64,000 nucleotides of DNA, taken from the NCBI GenBank assembly GCA_007644065.1, contig VJWN01000011.1:310001-374000 (forward strand), written 5' to 3'. The notes below the pieces were generated by a model. The model had not been told where the DNA came from and searched no databases. It saw only the letters and a program-made list of their open reading frames with translations. Below are positions 1 to 12,092 of this stretch, one piece after another. Positions within the stretch are counted from its first letter, which is position 1; each line of letters starts with the position of its first letter. This stretch comes from Margaritispora aquatica. Taxonomy: Eukaryota > Ascomycota > Leotiomycetes > Helotiales > Discinellaceae. Position numbers and translations under genes: made by a program.

Positions 1-3000
1 ACAGGGGTGAGCCTGGGGATACTGGAAATTTACTTTGTTTTATGAGATGGCTATTTTGTATAAGTCTGGCGGATCTTGAGTATCCAACCAGGACCAATCT
101 ACTCTGCAATGTTTGGGTGGTGATTTACAACACAAGGCTATTCATGGTAGTGAGGCTGGGAATACTGGATATATTACAACCTTTACAAGTTGGTTATTTG
201 TAAGGGCTTGACGGATTTTGGTTTTCCCGTCGCCTGTTCGAACCGATCGTAATTTGTAATGTATCAGTTGTAATTTACAATTCAGGCAATAGACCACTCA
301 ATTTCTTTCATCGCATCTTCTAGAGTGACACAATTGATTATATCACTCTTCCCTTGTGCGTCGAGGTTCAGTCTGACTGAAAAGTGTCGTCCGACTTCTC
401 GCTCTCGCTTAGCTTTTGCACCAACTCAGAAAATCTAGCCCCTCCAGACCACGACCCTTGGCGCATTGAGAAATGAACTGGTCCAGTGCAACTGCCTGAT
501 CCTGTGGCATGATGATTAGCTATTGGCTTGTCCCATCGCTCTGTGTTAGAGGCTATTCGGTAAGGAAAGTTGGTCATCTATCTTCTCTACTTCAAATAAA
601 ATTTCCATATACAGACTCGAGTCTTCCATAATCTATGACTTCACTTGACCTCTCAAAATCCCCACAACCAGCAATTCGCAATCCACAAACCTCAACCCCG
701 GGCTTCGGTTCACCACTCTCTAACTCCTAACCAAAACCCAAACCCAAAATCCCAACAAACCTCCAAAGTGACTCACATAGCTCCAGTAACACGTTGTGGT
801 ACCTACCAAAGATCTAGCCTCACCCCACCCAATCTACCCATGAAACAACAACTTGGAGAGAGTCTCCACGAGCAGGTAATTCGGAAACACTGCCACTAGC
901 ACCTAGCGTCTCTTCCTTCCCAGAAATATTGGGGACCCCACTGTTCCTTCCCATCGAGCCTAACTAGTAGCCCTATGGTAGGTGTGTTGCTTGAGTTATT
1001 CTCGAACGGTACGCAGCGGAAAGTAAAAGTACCGAGAGGGTGGGGAGTCACTATGGGATCTTATCCAATCTTTGGAATTTGATGCGATTGGTGCCTTAGC
1101 CCTTAGTCTTAGGATTAGATCTAATGCAGTAATAGTAACTGTCAATTTAGTAAGTTCACGGTATACATGTGTGCCGAGTGGAGTGTCCATCAATTTACGT
1201 TGGATTCATCACAATTACACTCGATCCGACGATAATAAGTGGCTGTCCTTTTTTTTTCCTATTGTCTTTCCGTTGTTCGTTGTTCGTTTGTCGTTTGTCG
1301 TTTTTCGTATTCATCCTCTGATCTAGCTAACTGCTCATTCGATAGCCAGAAAGGTCAATATTAACTCTAGGTATTCTAGCGCGCAGTCTGAGAACTAACA
1401 GATAGTGGGTAGTTGCTTCAAAAGAATGAGCTCATTCGGTGTCCAATTGGTTTCCCATCTCTATTCTTTTTGGACCTACAAAGTTTCCATGGATAGCGAG
1501 GCTCTCATGCCGAGTTTCTTGTAAGAAGCACGTCGTGTTGCTCCTTCTCCCTACATTTACGCTCTCTCTCACTTCTCGAATCCGCTGCGAGGAACGAGCC
1601 AGTCTCAATGGAACACAGCACATGCTGCAGACTCCCCCCGCCCCCAGAATTACATGGAACTCTGTTCTCTCTTCATCGCTAAAAACCACTTAAGCGAATT
1701 TAGGACCATCTTCCACTGAACGTAAGAGTACACAACCTGAAAGTGAACCCTACTTCAAGAATAATATCCGAAACAATATCTGAAATTAGATTGAACCTCG
1801 CAGATACTGTTTCTGACATAGTTTCACCAAAATCATAACCCTCCGAAATGAGCCCAAAGAAGCCAAAGGGGAAAAAATGCGCCTAGACTAGCTTGGTGCA
1901 CACTTATCACAAAATTCAATGCCACACAGATCATCTCATCTCTGCGATTACGAGATTCTACTATCAGTGAGGTAAAATCACTGTAGTGAGAAATTAACTG
2001 CCATGTATCGTGTGGAATTCAGTAGAAGGGTAGATGAAGTCTTGTTTGGTCTTGTAGAGGGCGGGAGGGGCGCTTGACTTGTCGGTAGGGTAAATTCTGA
2101 GGTAATGTTTCAGTGTGTACAGGAAATAGGTAGAAGCATGTGTTGTGGTGCAGTGTGATTAGGCTTTTAAGCAATTTCCATTTCCACATACGAATTAACC
2201 AGGGTAAATTGATGCCTCGAACAATTGCCTAACAAATCTGACTTCGAAAATGACTAAGAGGTTCTCCGTCATAAGAATGACTCTGGACACTGCCTTACTC
2301 TAATTATCAGACATTACGAACTGATCGAGATATATAAGATATCGAGAGTTCAAGGTACTCGTTTTCCATTGAGCTTTCATGCATGTGGAGAAGGCACTGT
2401 CCGATCTGCGATTGCTAATTGTTAATTGCAATAGTTCTCGTCTACATTGTGCACGTTTCCCGACCTCACTGAGCAATTACTTATTGTCTCAACTAGATAG
2501 CCTAATATGCTTCTCAATGTCCGGAGGACGAGGAGCTGCCATTAACCTTGCGTCTGCTGTGCCTTAGGTGAATAGAGAGGGGTGTATTGATGGAAATGCA
2601 GTGCCATAGTTGAAATCTATGGTCGTTATACAGTTTAGGGGGTGGGGGAGAAATTAAACATCATTGAATTCAAACCAAGACTAAAACGAGGACTTTTCTT
2701 TATCTAATTGATCAAGCTAACGGGTTCCATCCTCACACTTTTGATTTTCTGTAAATTTTTAGGAGGTTGTATGCCTACCAGTTCACCATACTGTAATTTC
2801 CTTAGTCGAAACAGAATCTCTCAACCCAGTCTCACACGTCACCAAGTACACTTCAAAAGATTTGTAAAATTGAATTGATTGGGATGAACGCCTATAAAGC
2901 ACTGCATTCTATATCACCATGATTGATTCCATGAGCCATATGAATGCTACCCGCCTATATGAGATCCTAGCATCCAAACTACGGAGCACAGGCGCATTAC

Positions 3001-3051
3001 CCATACATCGCCCATGATGCATCGACTTTTCATCCCCGTATGTAAAACAAT
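1..3051. other. gene-free stretch with a diverged tandem duplication at its left edge
   Basis: I see no convincing gene. Open frames here are short and have no recognisable motif. Positions about 7-149 and 150-300 are two diverged copies of one sequence (see the repeat entry). The rest is unique-looking AT-rich sequence; 2900-3051 probably holds the 3' flank of the Arb1 gene. Confidence 0.5.
7..300. repeat. diverged tandem duplication, about 145-bp unit, two copies
   Basis: The stretch starting GTGAGCCTGGGGATACTGG at 7 recurs as GTGAGGCTGGGAATACTGG at 150. Later segments also match in order: CTGCAATG near 103 with TTGTAATG near 254, and TGATTTACAACACAAGGC near 121 with TAATTTACAATTCAGGC near 271. 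The offset grows from 143 to 150, so small indels separate the copies. Many differences are G/A or C/T. Confidence 0.6.
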
Positions 3052-5068
3052 CTAGACAGCTCCTGCAGCCATCATCTTCTTTCTCAGATGATTCTTGTAC
3101 TCTCCGATAGACCCAGGCCACTTTCGAATGGTCTGGTTCTCGCAAACCATGATGTCCTTGGCAATCTTATCAAGCAGACGGAAATCGTGAGAAACGACCA
3201 CAACACCTCCAGTGAATGCGTTGATGGCATCAGCCAAACTATGCGGAGTTAGTAATTAATCTATCTTTTATCGGGCAAAATACATACCTGTCAATAGTTG
3301 GGATATCCAAACCGTTAGTAGGCTCGTCCAAAAGCAGCATATTTGGACCATCGATAGCGAGCAGGGCAAAGACGATTCTTGACTTTTGACCTTCGGAAAG
3401 AGTACCCATAAGAGCAGTTTGAGAATCACCACTAAGACCGTACTTTCCGAGTTGTTGTCTCCAGTATTGGTAGTCTTGAGATTTGTCGGCATACTTGTCA
3501 CGGACGAAGTCGAGAGCGGACTTAGTAAGGTCCAACTGCTCAGCGGAATGTTGACTGTAGACACCCATCTTCAAGTGAGTATGGCGGGAGACGACACCGT
3601 TGGTAGGTGAAAGCTTTCCGGTCATGAGACGAAGGAGAGTTGACTTTCCAACACCGTTAGGTCCAACCAATGCAGTACGGGAGTCCATGTCCACACCGAG
3701 ATCGAGATGCTGGTAGAGATCATCCTTGCTGTTTCCGGAGTATGAGAAAGTCACATCGTCGAATGAAAGAACTGGGGGTGGGAGCTTCTCTACATCTGCG
3801 AAACGGAAGGTGAAAACACGGTCCTCGTCGACCTTCTGGATCAATCCATCGGCCTCCATCTTGTCCAAAATCTTCTGGCGAGACTTTGCCTGTCTGACCA
3901 AATTTGCGTAGGTACCGGCTGAAGCAATGAACTTCTTGATGTGAACAATTTCGTCCTGTTGCTTGGTGTAGGCCTTCATTTGGTTGACTTCCTGTTCAGA
4001 TCGAGTCTTCGAGTAGGAATCGTAGTTACCACCATAGTAGATGAGTTGCTTCTGACGCATATCAATCATGTTGGAGCAGACACCGTTAAGGAAATCCATG
4101 GAGTGGGAAACAAGGACAAGGGTACGATCCCACTTCTTCAAGTATTCCTCCAACCACACACAAGCCTCCAAATCCAAATGGGCAGTAGGGTCATCGAGCA
4201 AGAGAAGAGAAGGCTTGACGAAGAGAGCCTTGGCCAAAGCCACACGCATACGCCATCCTCCGGACATATCCTTGGTCTTCTTCTGAATTGTCTTCTTATT
4301 GAAACCAAGACCAGTAAGGATAAGGGATGCGCGAGTGGAGAAAGTTGAGGGATCCATGGTTTCCATACGCTGATTTTGTTAGCATTTGAGATAATATTAG
4401 GTGGGATCAGGTTTGATGTACCTCATAAAGGTCCATAAGAAGAGGGCTTTCTGGTCCATCGTCCTCGAGAATTCTCTCAGCCTCCTTGTCAAGTCTCTCC
4501 ATCTCGTTTTCTGCCTCACGTACGACCCACTCCAAAGCACCGAGGTCACTTGGAGGAGCACCTTCGTTGAGCAGGTAAATGTCGACATGGTCTGGGATAG
4601 GGAATTCGCGCTTGTCAATAGCCTTGAGCAATGTAGACTTTCCGCAACCGTTTTCTCCGAGAAGACCATATCTGCGTCCATATGTAAGTTCCATAGTGGT
4701 ATCTGTAAGGAGGACTCGGCCGTGGAACACAAGGGAAACACTAGTAATCTTTTCAAGGTTAGTTAAAAATTCTCTACCTAATCTGACTCGAGTTTTACCT
4801 TGACATCTCGCGATTGCTTCAGGGAACTGAGCACACCAGTTGTAACTCTGTCGGAAAGCCCATGTTTGTCCATTTGCTCCGCCAATCTCTTGATTTCAGA
4901 AGCCTTCTTTCCTGTACCATCGGATTCATCGTCACTTGTGCCGGCAGATGCGTTTGCACTCTTGCTAGCCTTCAGCTTAGAGGTGGCTGTCTTCTTGGGA
5001 GGAGCTGTGCCATCCGCGATGGCAGCAGCCTTCTTAGCATCACGCGCTGCTTTGGATGCTGAAACCAT
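3052..5068 (-). CDS. ARB1: ABC-F ATPase Arb1-type, ribosome biogenesis factor
   Basis: Cytoplasmic/nuclear twin-ATPase of the ABC-F family without membrane domains; yeast Arb1 acts in 40S and 60S subunit biogenesis. Four exons join in frame: 5068-4799, 4748-4422, 4369-3288 and 3238-3052 (introns 50, 52 and 49 nt), giving 621 residues, close to the usual length. A lysine/alanine-rich N-terminus precedes nucleotide-binding domain 1, with Walker A GENGCGKST (about 121-129), signature MSGGW and Walker B LLLLDDPTAHLD. The inter-domain linker has the typical YYGGNYDSY. Domain 2 has GPNGVGKST (about 435-443), LSEGQKSR and LLLDEPTNGLD. The DDPTAHLD form in domain 1 is, as far as I recall, normal for Arb1. 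Start is the first ATG of the frame. Confidence 0.93.
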
Positions 5069-5947
5069 CTTGTATTATGGTTCGTTCAGGTAATTTTGGG
5101 GTGATTTCGAGATGTGATGAGGGGTCGCTGATTGCGATTTTCCTTCGTAGTGGGGTGTGGGCTTATCGGTTAGCGATTGGACTGATATGGAAATCAAAAG
5201 CAGTTATTGTACCTGAATGTCTATCAAACACACCTATAAAGAAAGTTGGTTGTATAGGAAATGGTAGACCTCGTCGCAAAATCCAAATACCAAAAGATGG
5301 AATATGGGTGAAAGAGGTGGAGGTGGATGGAGGTTGCAGAGTGGCCACCAAAAAATTATCAACTGCGGGATCCAACAAGGCCTGTGGACGAAACCAGTGA
5401 AAAGTGGGGCCATCGATAGACTAAGGGGACCTAATGACGCAGAGCACGTGAAGTCCAATCATAGGGCTGTTTTGGTAAGCGTGGACGAATATACTTTAGG
5501 TACTGCCATTAAGTATATCTTCATATGGAATAATATCTTCATTTTCTTCTTTGAACTTCTCTAATACGGGTAGATATCTACTGGAAATTTACACGCGAAG
5601 GAGCATTTCCTCGTTGCCACGGTTTCTTATGAAGCTCTTGGCAATCAAGCCATGCTTTACTATGTTTTCCTGGTCCGTCACTCGATTCAATCGGTTTTAT
5701 TGCATGCTATTACTGCAAATCATCGAACAATCTGACAAGTGTCAAATATGAGCTAGAGAGTGTCAGTCTCTTATTCAATTTCATCTTAGCATTGTCGTTG
5801 AGGAGGATGATATCCTTGCCATCATGCGCTGGGCGTGTGTTGGAAATAATCCTTCAATTCAGGCTGCCGTTTTGCGCACCACTCTATATATCCTAGATCA
5901 TTTCTTGTCTTAATTTTCACTTTCCTTATACATTTCCAATCTCAAAA
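5069..5947. other. intergenic, shared 5' flank of Arb1 and the small membrane protein gene
   Basis: Both neighbours start from this gap, so it should carry two promoters. A TATA-like TATATCC lies at about 5886, some 60 bp before the membrane-protein ATG. I find no coding frame with recognisable content. Confidence 0.4.
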
Positions 5948-6586
5948 ATGTCACAATCAGTTGGTCGACAGATGGCTCGAACTCTCGGGCTGTTTCAAGG
6001 ATTGGTGGCATTGCCAGCGATGCTGATTCTTGGAGAGTTGTCCATGTTTGCGCTATTCGAAACACGGATCCCGATATATGATTTTCTGTTAGTCACACTC
6101 TTCCAAAATATTAGTCTACTACATACTAAGTTCATGGAACAGTGCTGTCACATTCAATGCCTTCTTCGCAGCCGGAGTAATTTTCGTTGTTTTGGTTCAA
6201 CGGAACATTATAATGACTCGCAAAATCACGGTGTACTTCGAAAAGGCGAAGTCAGGTTTTGCCACTGCAACTTGGCTCTGGATGCTCCTCGATACGATCG
6301 TTGATCCAAACCATTATTGGTATTATCGCCGACCAAATCATGAGGGACGAGGAAACAGGATAGTGCGAGCCTGTTTGAGTGTTATTGTTCTCTTGTATGC
6401 CTTCCATTCGTAAGATTGTGAAGCAATTATCCAGAAGCTAACAAGTTTAATTCTTTCAGCATCATATACTACCCGACCCTAGTTTTTGCAATTGTTGATG
6501 AGAGTATGCATGAGAATGATCCAGAGGACGAAGAGGCTAGTGCTAGCGACGCTGTAGGAGAAAGACAGCCATTGCTGAGTTCGTAA
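5948..6586 (+). CDS. small fungal integral membrane protein, function unknown
   Basis: Three exons, 5948-6087, 6143-6409 and 6460-6586, join in frame to 177 residues; both introns have clean GT-AG ends (GTTAGT..ACAG, 55 nt; GTAAGA..TCAG, 50 nt). The protein shows about four hydrophobic segments: residues about 12-35, a helix starting near LAVTFNAFFAAGVIFVVLV after intron 1, one near ATATWLWMLL, and one spanning the last splice junction (LSVIVLLYAF into IIYYPTLVFAIV). It ends in an acidic cytosolic-looking tail, ESMHENDPEDEE, closing with PLLSS. I recognise no family or catalytic motif. A role in a membrane is inferred only from hydrophobicity. It is divergent from Arb1. Confidence 0.7.
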
Positions 6587-7008
6587 TATTGAAAAGAAGA
6601 CGCTTTTTGAGCACAAAAATCTGAGAAGGTTGGTGACCAGGGTGATATGCACAAGTCGAGGCTGTCGAAATTCGTCATCGTGGGAGAAGAAAATCTGGCT
6701 GGTTAGAACGTGAGCATGACGCTGTATATTGTACTGAACTATCATATACATTGAAAACTTATACAAATGGAAGATCTAGGAGAAATTCCCCTCAGATACC
6801 TGCGATACTTGGACCTTATAAATGAGCTAGACATCAGCTTGAAAAAAAGACGAATTTGGCCAGCCTCGAGTGGTAGGTAATTCTATTTGAGTATCTACTT
6901 TTCAAAATATAAAATACAACCTCAAACATTTCCACAAAACTCCAAATATCCGAACACCAATGCCTCGCTATAACTAGTCGCAAGTCCAATTTTCACAAGA
7001 AACCCATC
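6587..7008. other. intergenic between convergent genes
   Basis: Holds the 3' flanks of the membrane-protein gene and of the BKACE homologue. Nothing else is recognisable. Confidence 0.4.
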
Positions 7009-8856
7009 TTAAAAAGCTTCAGCCTCGAGGTCTATCTTCTCCTCATTGTAGGCGTATTCTCCCGCCCATAAAGGCATATCAAGCATTTGCCTTGTCTCAT
7101 TGGCACTGAGGACTTTGCAACCAAGCGCCAGTAACTCGTCCTTCAATCCTCGCACCTGCTCAGCGGTGCTTCCTTTACGCACACCACCAGGTACCGAGGT
7201 ATCACACACGCTCAAAGCATCTTCCAGTCCGATTCTAACACCGTCAAGCTCAAGTTTGACAGTCAGTCGAGCTAAAAGCAATTGCATTGGTCCGGGCATC
7301 AAGATGGAAATCTTTGCTTCGGGCATGCCGCTCCTGATCTCGTCTACCACAGGTTGCAGTGATGCTGCAGCTAGCTGCAGGGCCTTCTCAAGGTCATCAT
7401 CCTTTCCAGCTTGCAGAAGAGAGTAGATTTCTTTCCGTCTTGGTACAGGGACAAGTGAGTCGTCTTCTAATCCACCTCCCTCAACCCGTCGATGCTGATC
7501 AACGCCAGCAACAAGCATCAATAGCGGTGGGATACCAGTACCCACCAAAGTTGCCTTGAAATTGCCGATGGTCTCGCGCAAAATTGTGAAATTGAATACC
7601 TCGATCTCGGGTCTCACTCGAAGCCTTCGACAGCAAGCAATTTGCTTCTCCAAGTACGCTGGCGAGTTATCATATCCACCCCCATTCTGGAACAACACTT
7701 CAGCTGGGCTCAGTGTACAGATGTCCGGTGCTCGTGAATCGGGTTTGTATGCTTTCAAGTGTGCCCGCCGGATCGGCGACTCGGAATCGACACCACCGCG
7801 CATACTGGTTGACAGATTGAGTATGGTGGAAGGAATGAGTGACTTCAAGGCTGGAACGATAATATCATAGTCCTCCGGCACGATCTTATTTGCTTGCGAC
7901 CCAAGCACGATAGGGACAGATAACCAAGGAAAGGTATGTGTGACTTCATCGCTCCGTTCTCGAGTATGCAAATGGACGATCGCAGCTCCTGCTTCGGCAG
8001 CAGCAGCAGACTCGGCAATGATAGCTGAGGGTGTGATTGGGAGGTAAGGCGATGCACCTCTGCTGTGTTGAGAATAGCCCGGACCGGTGAGCTTCCATCC
8101 TGCTAGCACGAGGTCATCGACAGCCTGTTCGTTCGAAGCACGGAGTGTCTGCACGAGTTCTAGTGGGATGTAAGATTCCATTCCCGCATGGCGCCAGATG
8201 AGACCACATGCTCCATCTGTCGTCCAGCCTTGAGTTGTGAGGTGTAAAACAAGCTTTGTGATGAGTCGTTGGCTCTTGATCTTGTTGAACCAGGTGGCGG
8301 GAAGTGTGCGGCTTGGTGAAGTTGAAGCTGTGTGAAATTTCAGGACTTTATTCTCTTCAACCAAGGCAGTGTCTTGGAGAAATTGGCTGATTTCTACTGT
8401 AGTGAGTGCTGCTTTGACGATGTCGGTGTCAAATGAGATCTGCGTCGATTCGCTAATAACCAGTCCACCAGCAATCGATTTCTCCCATCCCTTATTCTTC
8501 TCAATTCCTGTCTGAAGCGATCTATCCGTTTCTACCAAGAAATCTAGTAAGAACTTCGGCTCGGCTGGATTCAGGTATCGTGGTACACCACCAATCGGTG
8601 CTGCTGTGATGTAAACCTGTCTCTCCTCTGATTTTTCCGTCACAATTGTTTCCAAAACGCTCCCAGACGAGTCATCGTGTTCAAGATGTAAAGAATTTCT
8701 CCTGGAAATTGTCCCAGCAGCAAGCTTGACGGGATTGAAGGCACAGGTGGTTGACCACAGGACCTTCACAATTCGCATGATACTTCTGAAGTCGCTGGAG
8801 AGTTGCATCCTAATGCCTTCGTAGCCGGAGAGCATGGTGTCGTTTCGATCAATCAT
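7009..8856 (-). CDS. beta-keto acid cleavage enzyme (BKACE, DUF849) homologue with long internal insertion
   Basis: Intronless, 615 residues from the first ATG of the frame at 8856; upstream codons to 9000 are open but lack ATG. The BKACE family (for example lysine-fermentation Kce) are zinc TIM-barrel enzymes that cleave beta-keto acids with acetyl-CoA. Seen here: the first strand YITAAPIGG (about 82-90), the zinc-binding HLHTRE (about 295-300) after an alanine-rich helix, RPEIEVFNF (about 415-423) corresponding to the conserved glutamate, and late motifs GVRIGLED and PGGVRKG. Typical members are about 270-310 residues. Here about 80 residues precede the barrel and roughly 190 lie between strand 1 and the HLH motif. 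Substrate is unknown; cleavage activity is inferred from kept metal ligands. Confidence 0.8.
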   Translation of the reverse strand: MIDRNDTMLSGYEGIRMQLSSDFRSIMRIVKVLWSTTCAFNPVKLAAGTISRRNSLHLEHDDSSGSVLETIVTEKSEERQVYITAAPIGGVPRYLNPAEPKFLLDFLVETDRSLQTGIEKNKGWEKSIAGGLVISESTQISFDTDIVKAALTTVEISQFLQDTALVEENKVLKFHTASTSPSRTLPATWFNKIKSQRLITKLVLHLTTQGWTTDGACGLIWRHAGMESYIPLELVQTLRASNEQAVDDLVLAGWKLTGPGYSQHSRGASPYLPITPSAIIAESAAAAEAGAAIVHLHTRERSDEVTHTFPWLSVPIVLGSQANKIVPEDYDIIVPALKSLIPSTILNLSTSMRGGVDSESPIRRAHLKAYKPDSRAPDICTLSPAEVLFQNGGGYDNSPAYLEKQIACCRRLRVRPEIEVFNFTILRETIGNFKATLVGTGIPPLLMLVAGVDQHRRVEGGGLEDDSLVPVPRRKEIYSLLQAGKDDDLEKALQLAAASLQPVVDEIRSGMPEAKISILMPGPMQLLLARLTVKLELDGVRIGLEDALSVCDTSVPGGVRKGSTAEQVRGLKDELLALGCKVLSANETRQMLDMPLWAGEYAYNEEKIDLEAEAF

Positions 8857-9000
8857 TTTGGTAGTAATGAGAATCAATAACGAGCCTTCACGTTCAAAGA
8901 GTTGCTTGACTGGGTTCGATCGAGTTGGGGTACGGTAGATAGACTTAAGCTTCAGTGTTGCACACCCATGTACGTATGATACTGAGTGATAGATAGACAA

Positions 9001-9631
9001 CGTGGGGAAGGGGTAGGTGACTACATATTTGAGGGGTGGTAGGTAGTCTAGTCAGTGTGATCTGACATTACCTACAGTGCCTACTTGCTCGAGTGTCGAA
9101 GCAGTGCATTTTTTGGCTGGGTACACTGCTCGGGTACCGAAGTCGAGTAGCGAATTCGGGTACTTCACACTAAAGATACTTTCCCAAATTCAAGCAAATA
9201 CTTGATCTGTATTGCTATCCGAGTGACGAACAATTAAGTCCCTTTCATCATTTTGGTATGCTTTTGCAATGTTAAGCCGAGATTTTCGAATCGGTAAGTC
9301 GAGCGTCATGTTCGGGAAAAGTGGGTCCATGTGGCGATCATGTCATGTCAGGTCAGAAGCGAATGCATTACTACAGAATCTTGTGATGATGGCTTAACCT
9401 CATTGATAAAAAGATAGCGATTGAATAGAGTACCGGTATTTCATTCAGATACAGAGAAGAGGATTTGAGCATTAAAGAGATGTATTGAGTGATGCGATTG
9501 AAATTGAAATTGCTATGTATGAAATAATCCCTCTAAGAAGCAGATAACTCCATTCGCCAAACCGTAAGAGAGATTCTGAAACACCTACAAGAATACAACG
9601 ACTGGATACACAAGGATCGTTTTAAGGGTTC
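9001..9631. other. intergenic, no gene seen
   Basis: Upstream flank of the BKACE homologue and downstream flank of the 2EXR pseudogene. No coding or RNA feature recognised. Confidence 0.4.
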
Positions 9632-10848
9632 TCACTCCTGAGGCGACAAATACTTACCATCAACGAGATCCGTCATCCCTGCAAAGGGGAAACAGTGCAC
9701 ATCTCTGAGATGATACGTGAGAATCGTAATAGGATGTGTCGGATCATCTGACATGCCGTGATTATAACCTCTGGATGATCCACAGTAGCACACTACTGTA
9801 CCCTCGCGAGGAATAATATGCCAAAGCAACCCCTTCATGATCTTCTTCCCCTTGACGACAACTTTATGCCCAAGATGCCTAGCCGCATTCACCATACAAG
9901 CAACCTGGTAGAAAGGATAGATAACATCAGGAGAGAGTTGCGTATTCGCGAGTTCTTGCATAGCCAATCGGCTGTTGCGCAACTCGCTCTCATTTACAGC
10001 AGGACACCACATTCGTGCCTCGTCGTAGCCTTTCATGAGAGCCGTACTCTCACGATCTTCGTACAGATCTGGCGTCTCCCATGCCATATTCTGCTTTAAC
10101 CATTTGACCTGCAACGGTGCCAAGTCATCAGCAGTCCCGGTAGCAGCAGAGACCATACGTCCATAGCTAGCGGTGCGGAAGTCCTTGTCCTCAGATTGCA
10201 AATACGCAGCGAAGCGGTGATAGACGGGACTGAGGCGCGCCGCCAGGACAGGCGTGTTGGCACCAAGTTGCAGCCCCAGCAGGAGCGACTTAAGCAGTTC
10301 GAGCGTGGCGACGGTCTTCTTGAATCTATCCTCAGCGTATATGCTGCCTTCACGGCTCGTGCGATTCCGTATAGTAATCTCACACATCGCAGCCAACGCA
10401 CTCGCTTCCAGAACCGGGAGCGCAAGCCTGGGCACCCAGGACCAGAAGTTCTCGAAGTGCGGCTTGATCTCCACGCGATGGATGACAGCCATATCAACGG
10501 GTTAGGCGCGGCTTATACGCGCGAACTCCTCGACCCCGCCAGGGAAGTACAGCGTATCTTGTGAGGGATTGACGAGTACAGAATCATTGAAGCACAACAG
10601 ATAGGTCTTGCAAAGACGAGGTGGGCTTCCTTGTTCACAAGGAGAAAGCGGCCTGTGTAGCTGTTCATCCTGAGAGCAGGACGGTAGATTATCTGCTCAT
10701 CGTCTAGGATGATGAGACGGCCTTCGAAGGCGAAGTGCCAGATTGGGAGGCGGAGCTCGGTAGGAAGGAGGGGGAAAAGCGTGAATGTCTTTGGGACAGT
10801 GCTGGGTTGCAGCTCGGTGCAAGGGAGCCGCGTAGATAGACCTGACAT
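9632..10848 (-). pseudogene. 2EXR-family gene broken by a frameshift and a nonsense codon
   Basis: The N-terminus carries the 2EXR signature FPLLPTELRLPIWHFAFEG followed by LLVNKEAH, as in a large fungal family of unknown function. From the ATG at 10848 the frame runs to about 10613, then the conserved continuation (CKTYLLCFNDSV, then NPSQDTLYFPGG) is found one frame away, implying a 1-nt deletion near 10605-10625. That frame then meets a TAA (plus-strand 10502-10504) inside an otherwise continuous match, after which it stays open to 9632 for about 290 codons ending HLRDVHCFPFAGMTDLVDG. No GT-AG intron can bridge either break. Sequencing error in the assembly is the alternative for one or both lesions. 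Confidence 0.7.
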
Positions 10849-11945
10849 CTTTGGTTCTATTTTGGTGTTGCTGTTGGTTGGTGGTAGTAGTTCTTTGAAA
10901 TAGTGGTAGTATTTCTGAACTGCTGAGAGTTGATGACGATTGTTGAAATGATCTGAAGATTCACTGAGTTTATAAAATTATCATCGTCTTGTTTTCTCGT
11001 GACAAAGGATAGCCACAATAGCGTTGTTCTATCTGCTCTTTCAACCCTCTTAAGAATATTACCTTTGTTCGCATTTATCTCCTATTTTAGTGATCAGTCG
11101 TTGACTTTGGTCTCGCTGGTCTGGTCTCGTCGATCAAAGAACAACAGAATCAGAACAACGAATACGGATTTCCTCGAGAATCCGACGTCGAAAACTTATC
11201 AATAGAGATAACAATCGTGGTTGTAATACATACCGTGCAGTTTTACTGTTCTAGCATTGGATTATGTTGAAAATATCTGAAGTGGTTTATGCTTGATATC
11301 TAAGAAGTGTCATTTGTGAAAGGGTCAACGATATCAGAATCATATTTCTTTCACCCCGTCTACCTATTAGCTAACAAATCTTGAATACCTCCAAATCATG
11401 TGCCTATGTTCTGAAAAGTTAACATGTGTAAAGGGAATCAAATTAGAGTTATCTTTAGACATACGGATAAGTGAGGAATGAGTGGCGCAACATTTGACAT
11501 CATTATATCATTGCTATTAAAATTGGTTTAATTTTAAACTAGGAAATCTTTCGACATGCCTATGAAAATGAACATGTAAAAACGGTTACTATAGCTCGAG
11601 GGTCGAGGGCACATCCCTCACTTGATCTTGTTAGATTGGTTTTACGGTAAGTTATAGCAAAGGAAAATAAGAGCAAGATTAATTCGGGAAAGAGTCGCTT
11701 ACTCGCAAAACGTCAAATGATTCGAAAATAAGACGTGACTACCATATTTAAACACCGGGCGTAATTTCAAATGGAAACCCAAAGTAGTAAAAGATGGGAA
11801 GATCTTGCAGGATTTGCTCTTTCAGGAAGCTGACGCTTGTCTACTGGCTAGAGCATCCAGAACGGAATCCCAATACGAGCTGCGAACAAAACACAATAGT
11901 CCAACCCATCGAGAGACAGCTGTCTAAGTGTAAAAGTTGAAGACA
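10849..11945. other. intergenic between two decayed 2EXR genes
   Basis: AT-rich, no open frame with recognisable content. Two thirds of it is upstream of the broken 2EXR gene; no promoter element stands out. Confidence 0.4.
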
Positions 11946-12092
11946 TCAAACACCTAAAGAAAGATACTCACCATCAACCAGCGTAGTCATACCCGCTTGT
12001 GGGTGATTATATACATCCCGCAGATGCAGCGCAACCTTCATCTCATCAGTGTAGCCCCTGAGCAGCTCCCGCCAGAAGTGGAGGACATTGAT
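11946..12092 (-). pseudogene. C-terminal remnant of a 2EXR-family gene
   Basis: About 48 codons read in frame to a TGA at 11946-11948 and contain ALHLRDVYNHPQAGMTTLV then DGEYLS. This parallels the C-terminus of the neighbouring pseudogene (YHLRDVHCFPFAGMTDLV then DGKYLS). Upstream of about 12092 the resemblance stops and no 2EXR N-terminus is present. It is therefore a truncated paralogous copy rather than a small gene. Confidence 0.6.

Noticed and set aside
10096..10564. Open frames on both strands overlapping the 2EXR pseudogene
   Set aside because: They are shadows; the conserved 2EXR continuation lies in a different frame.
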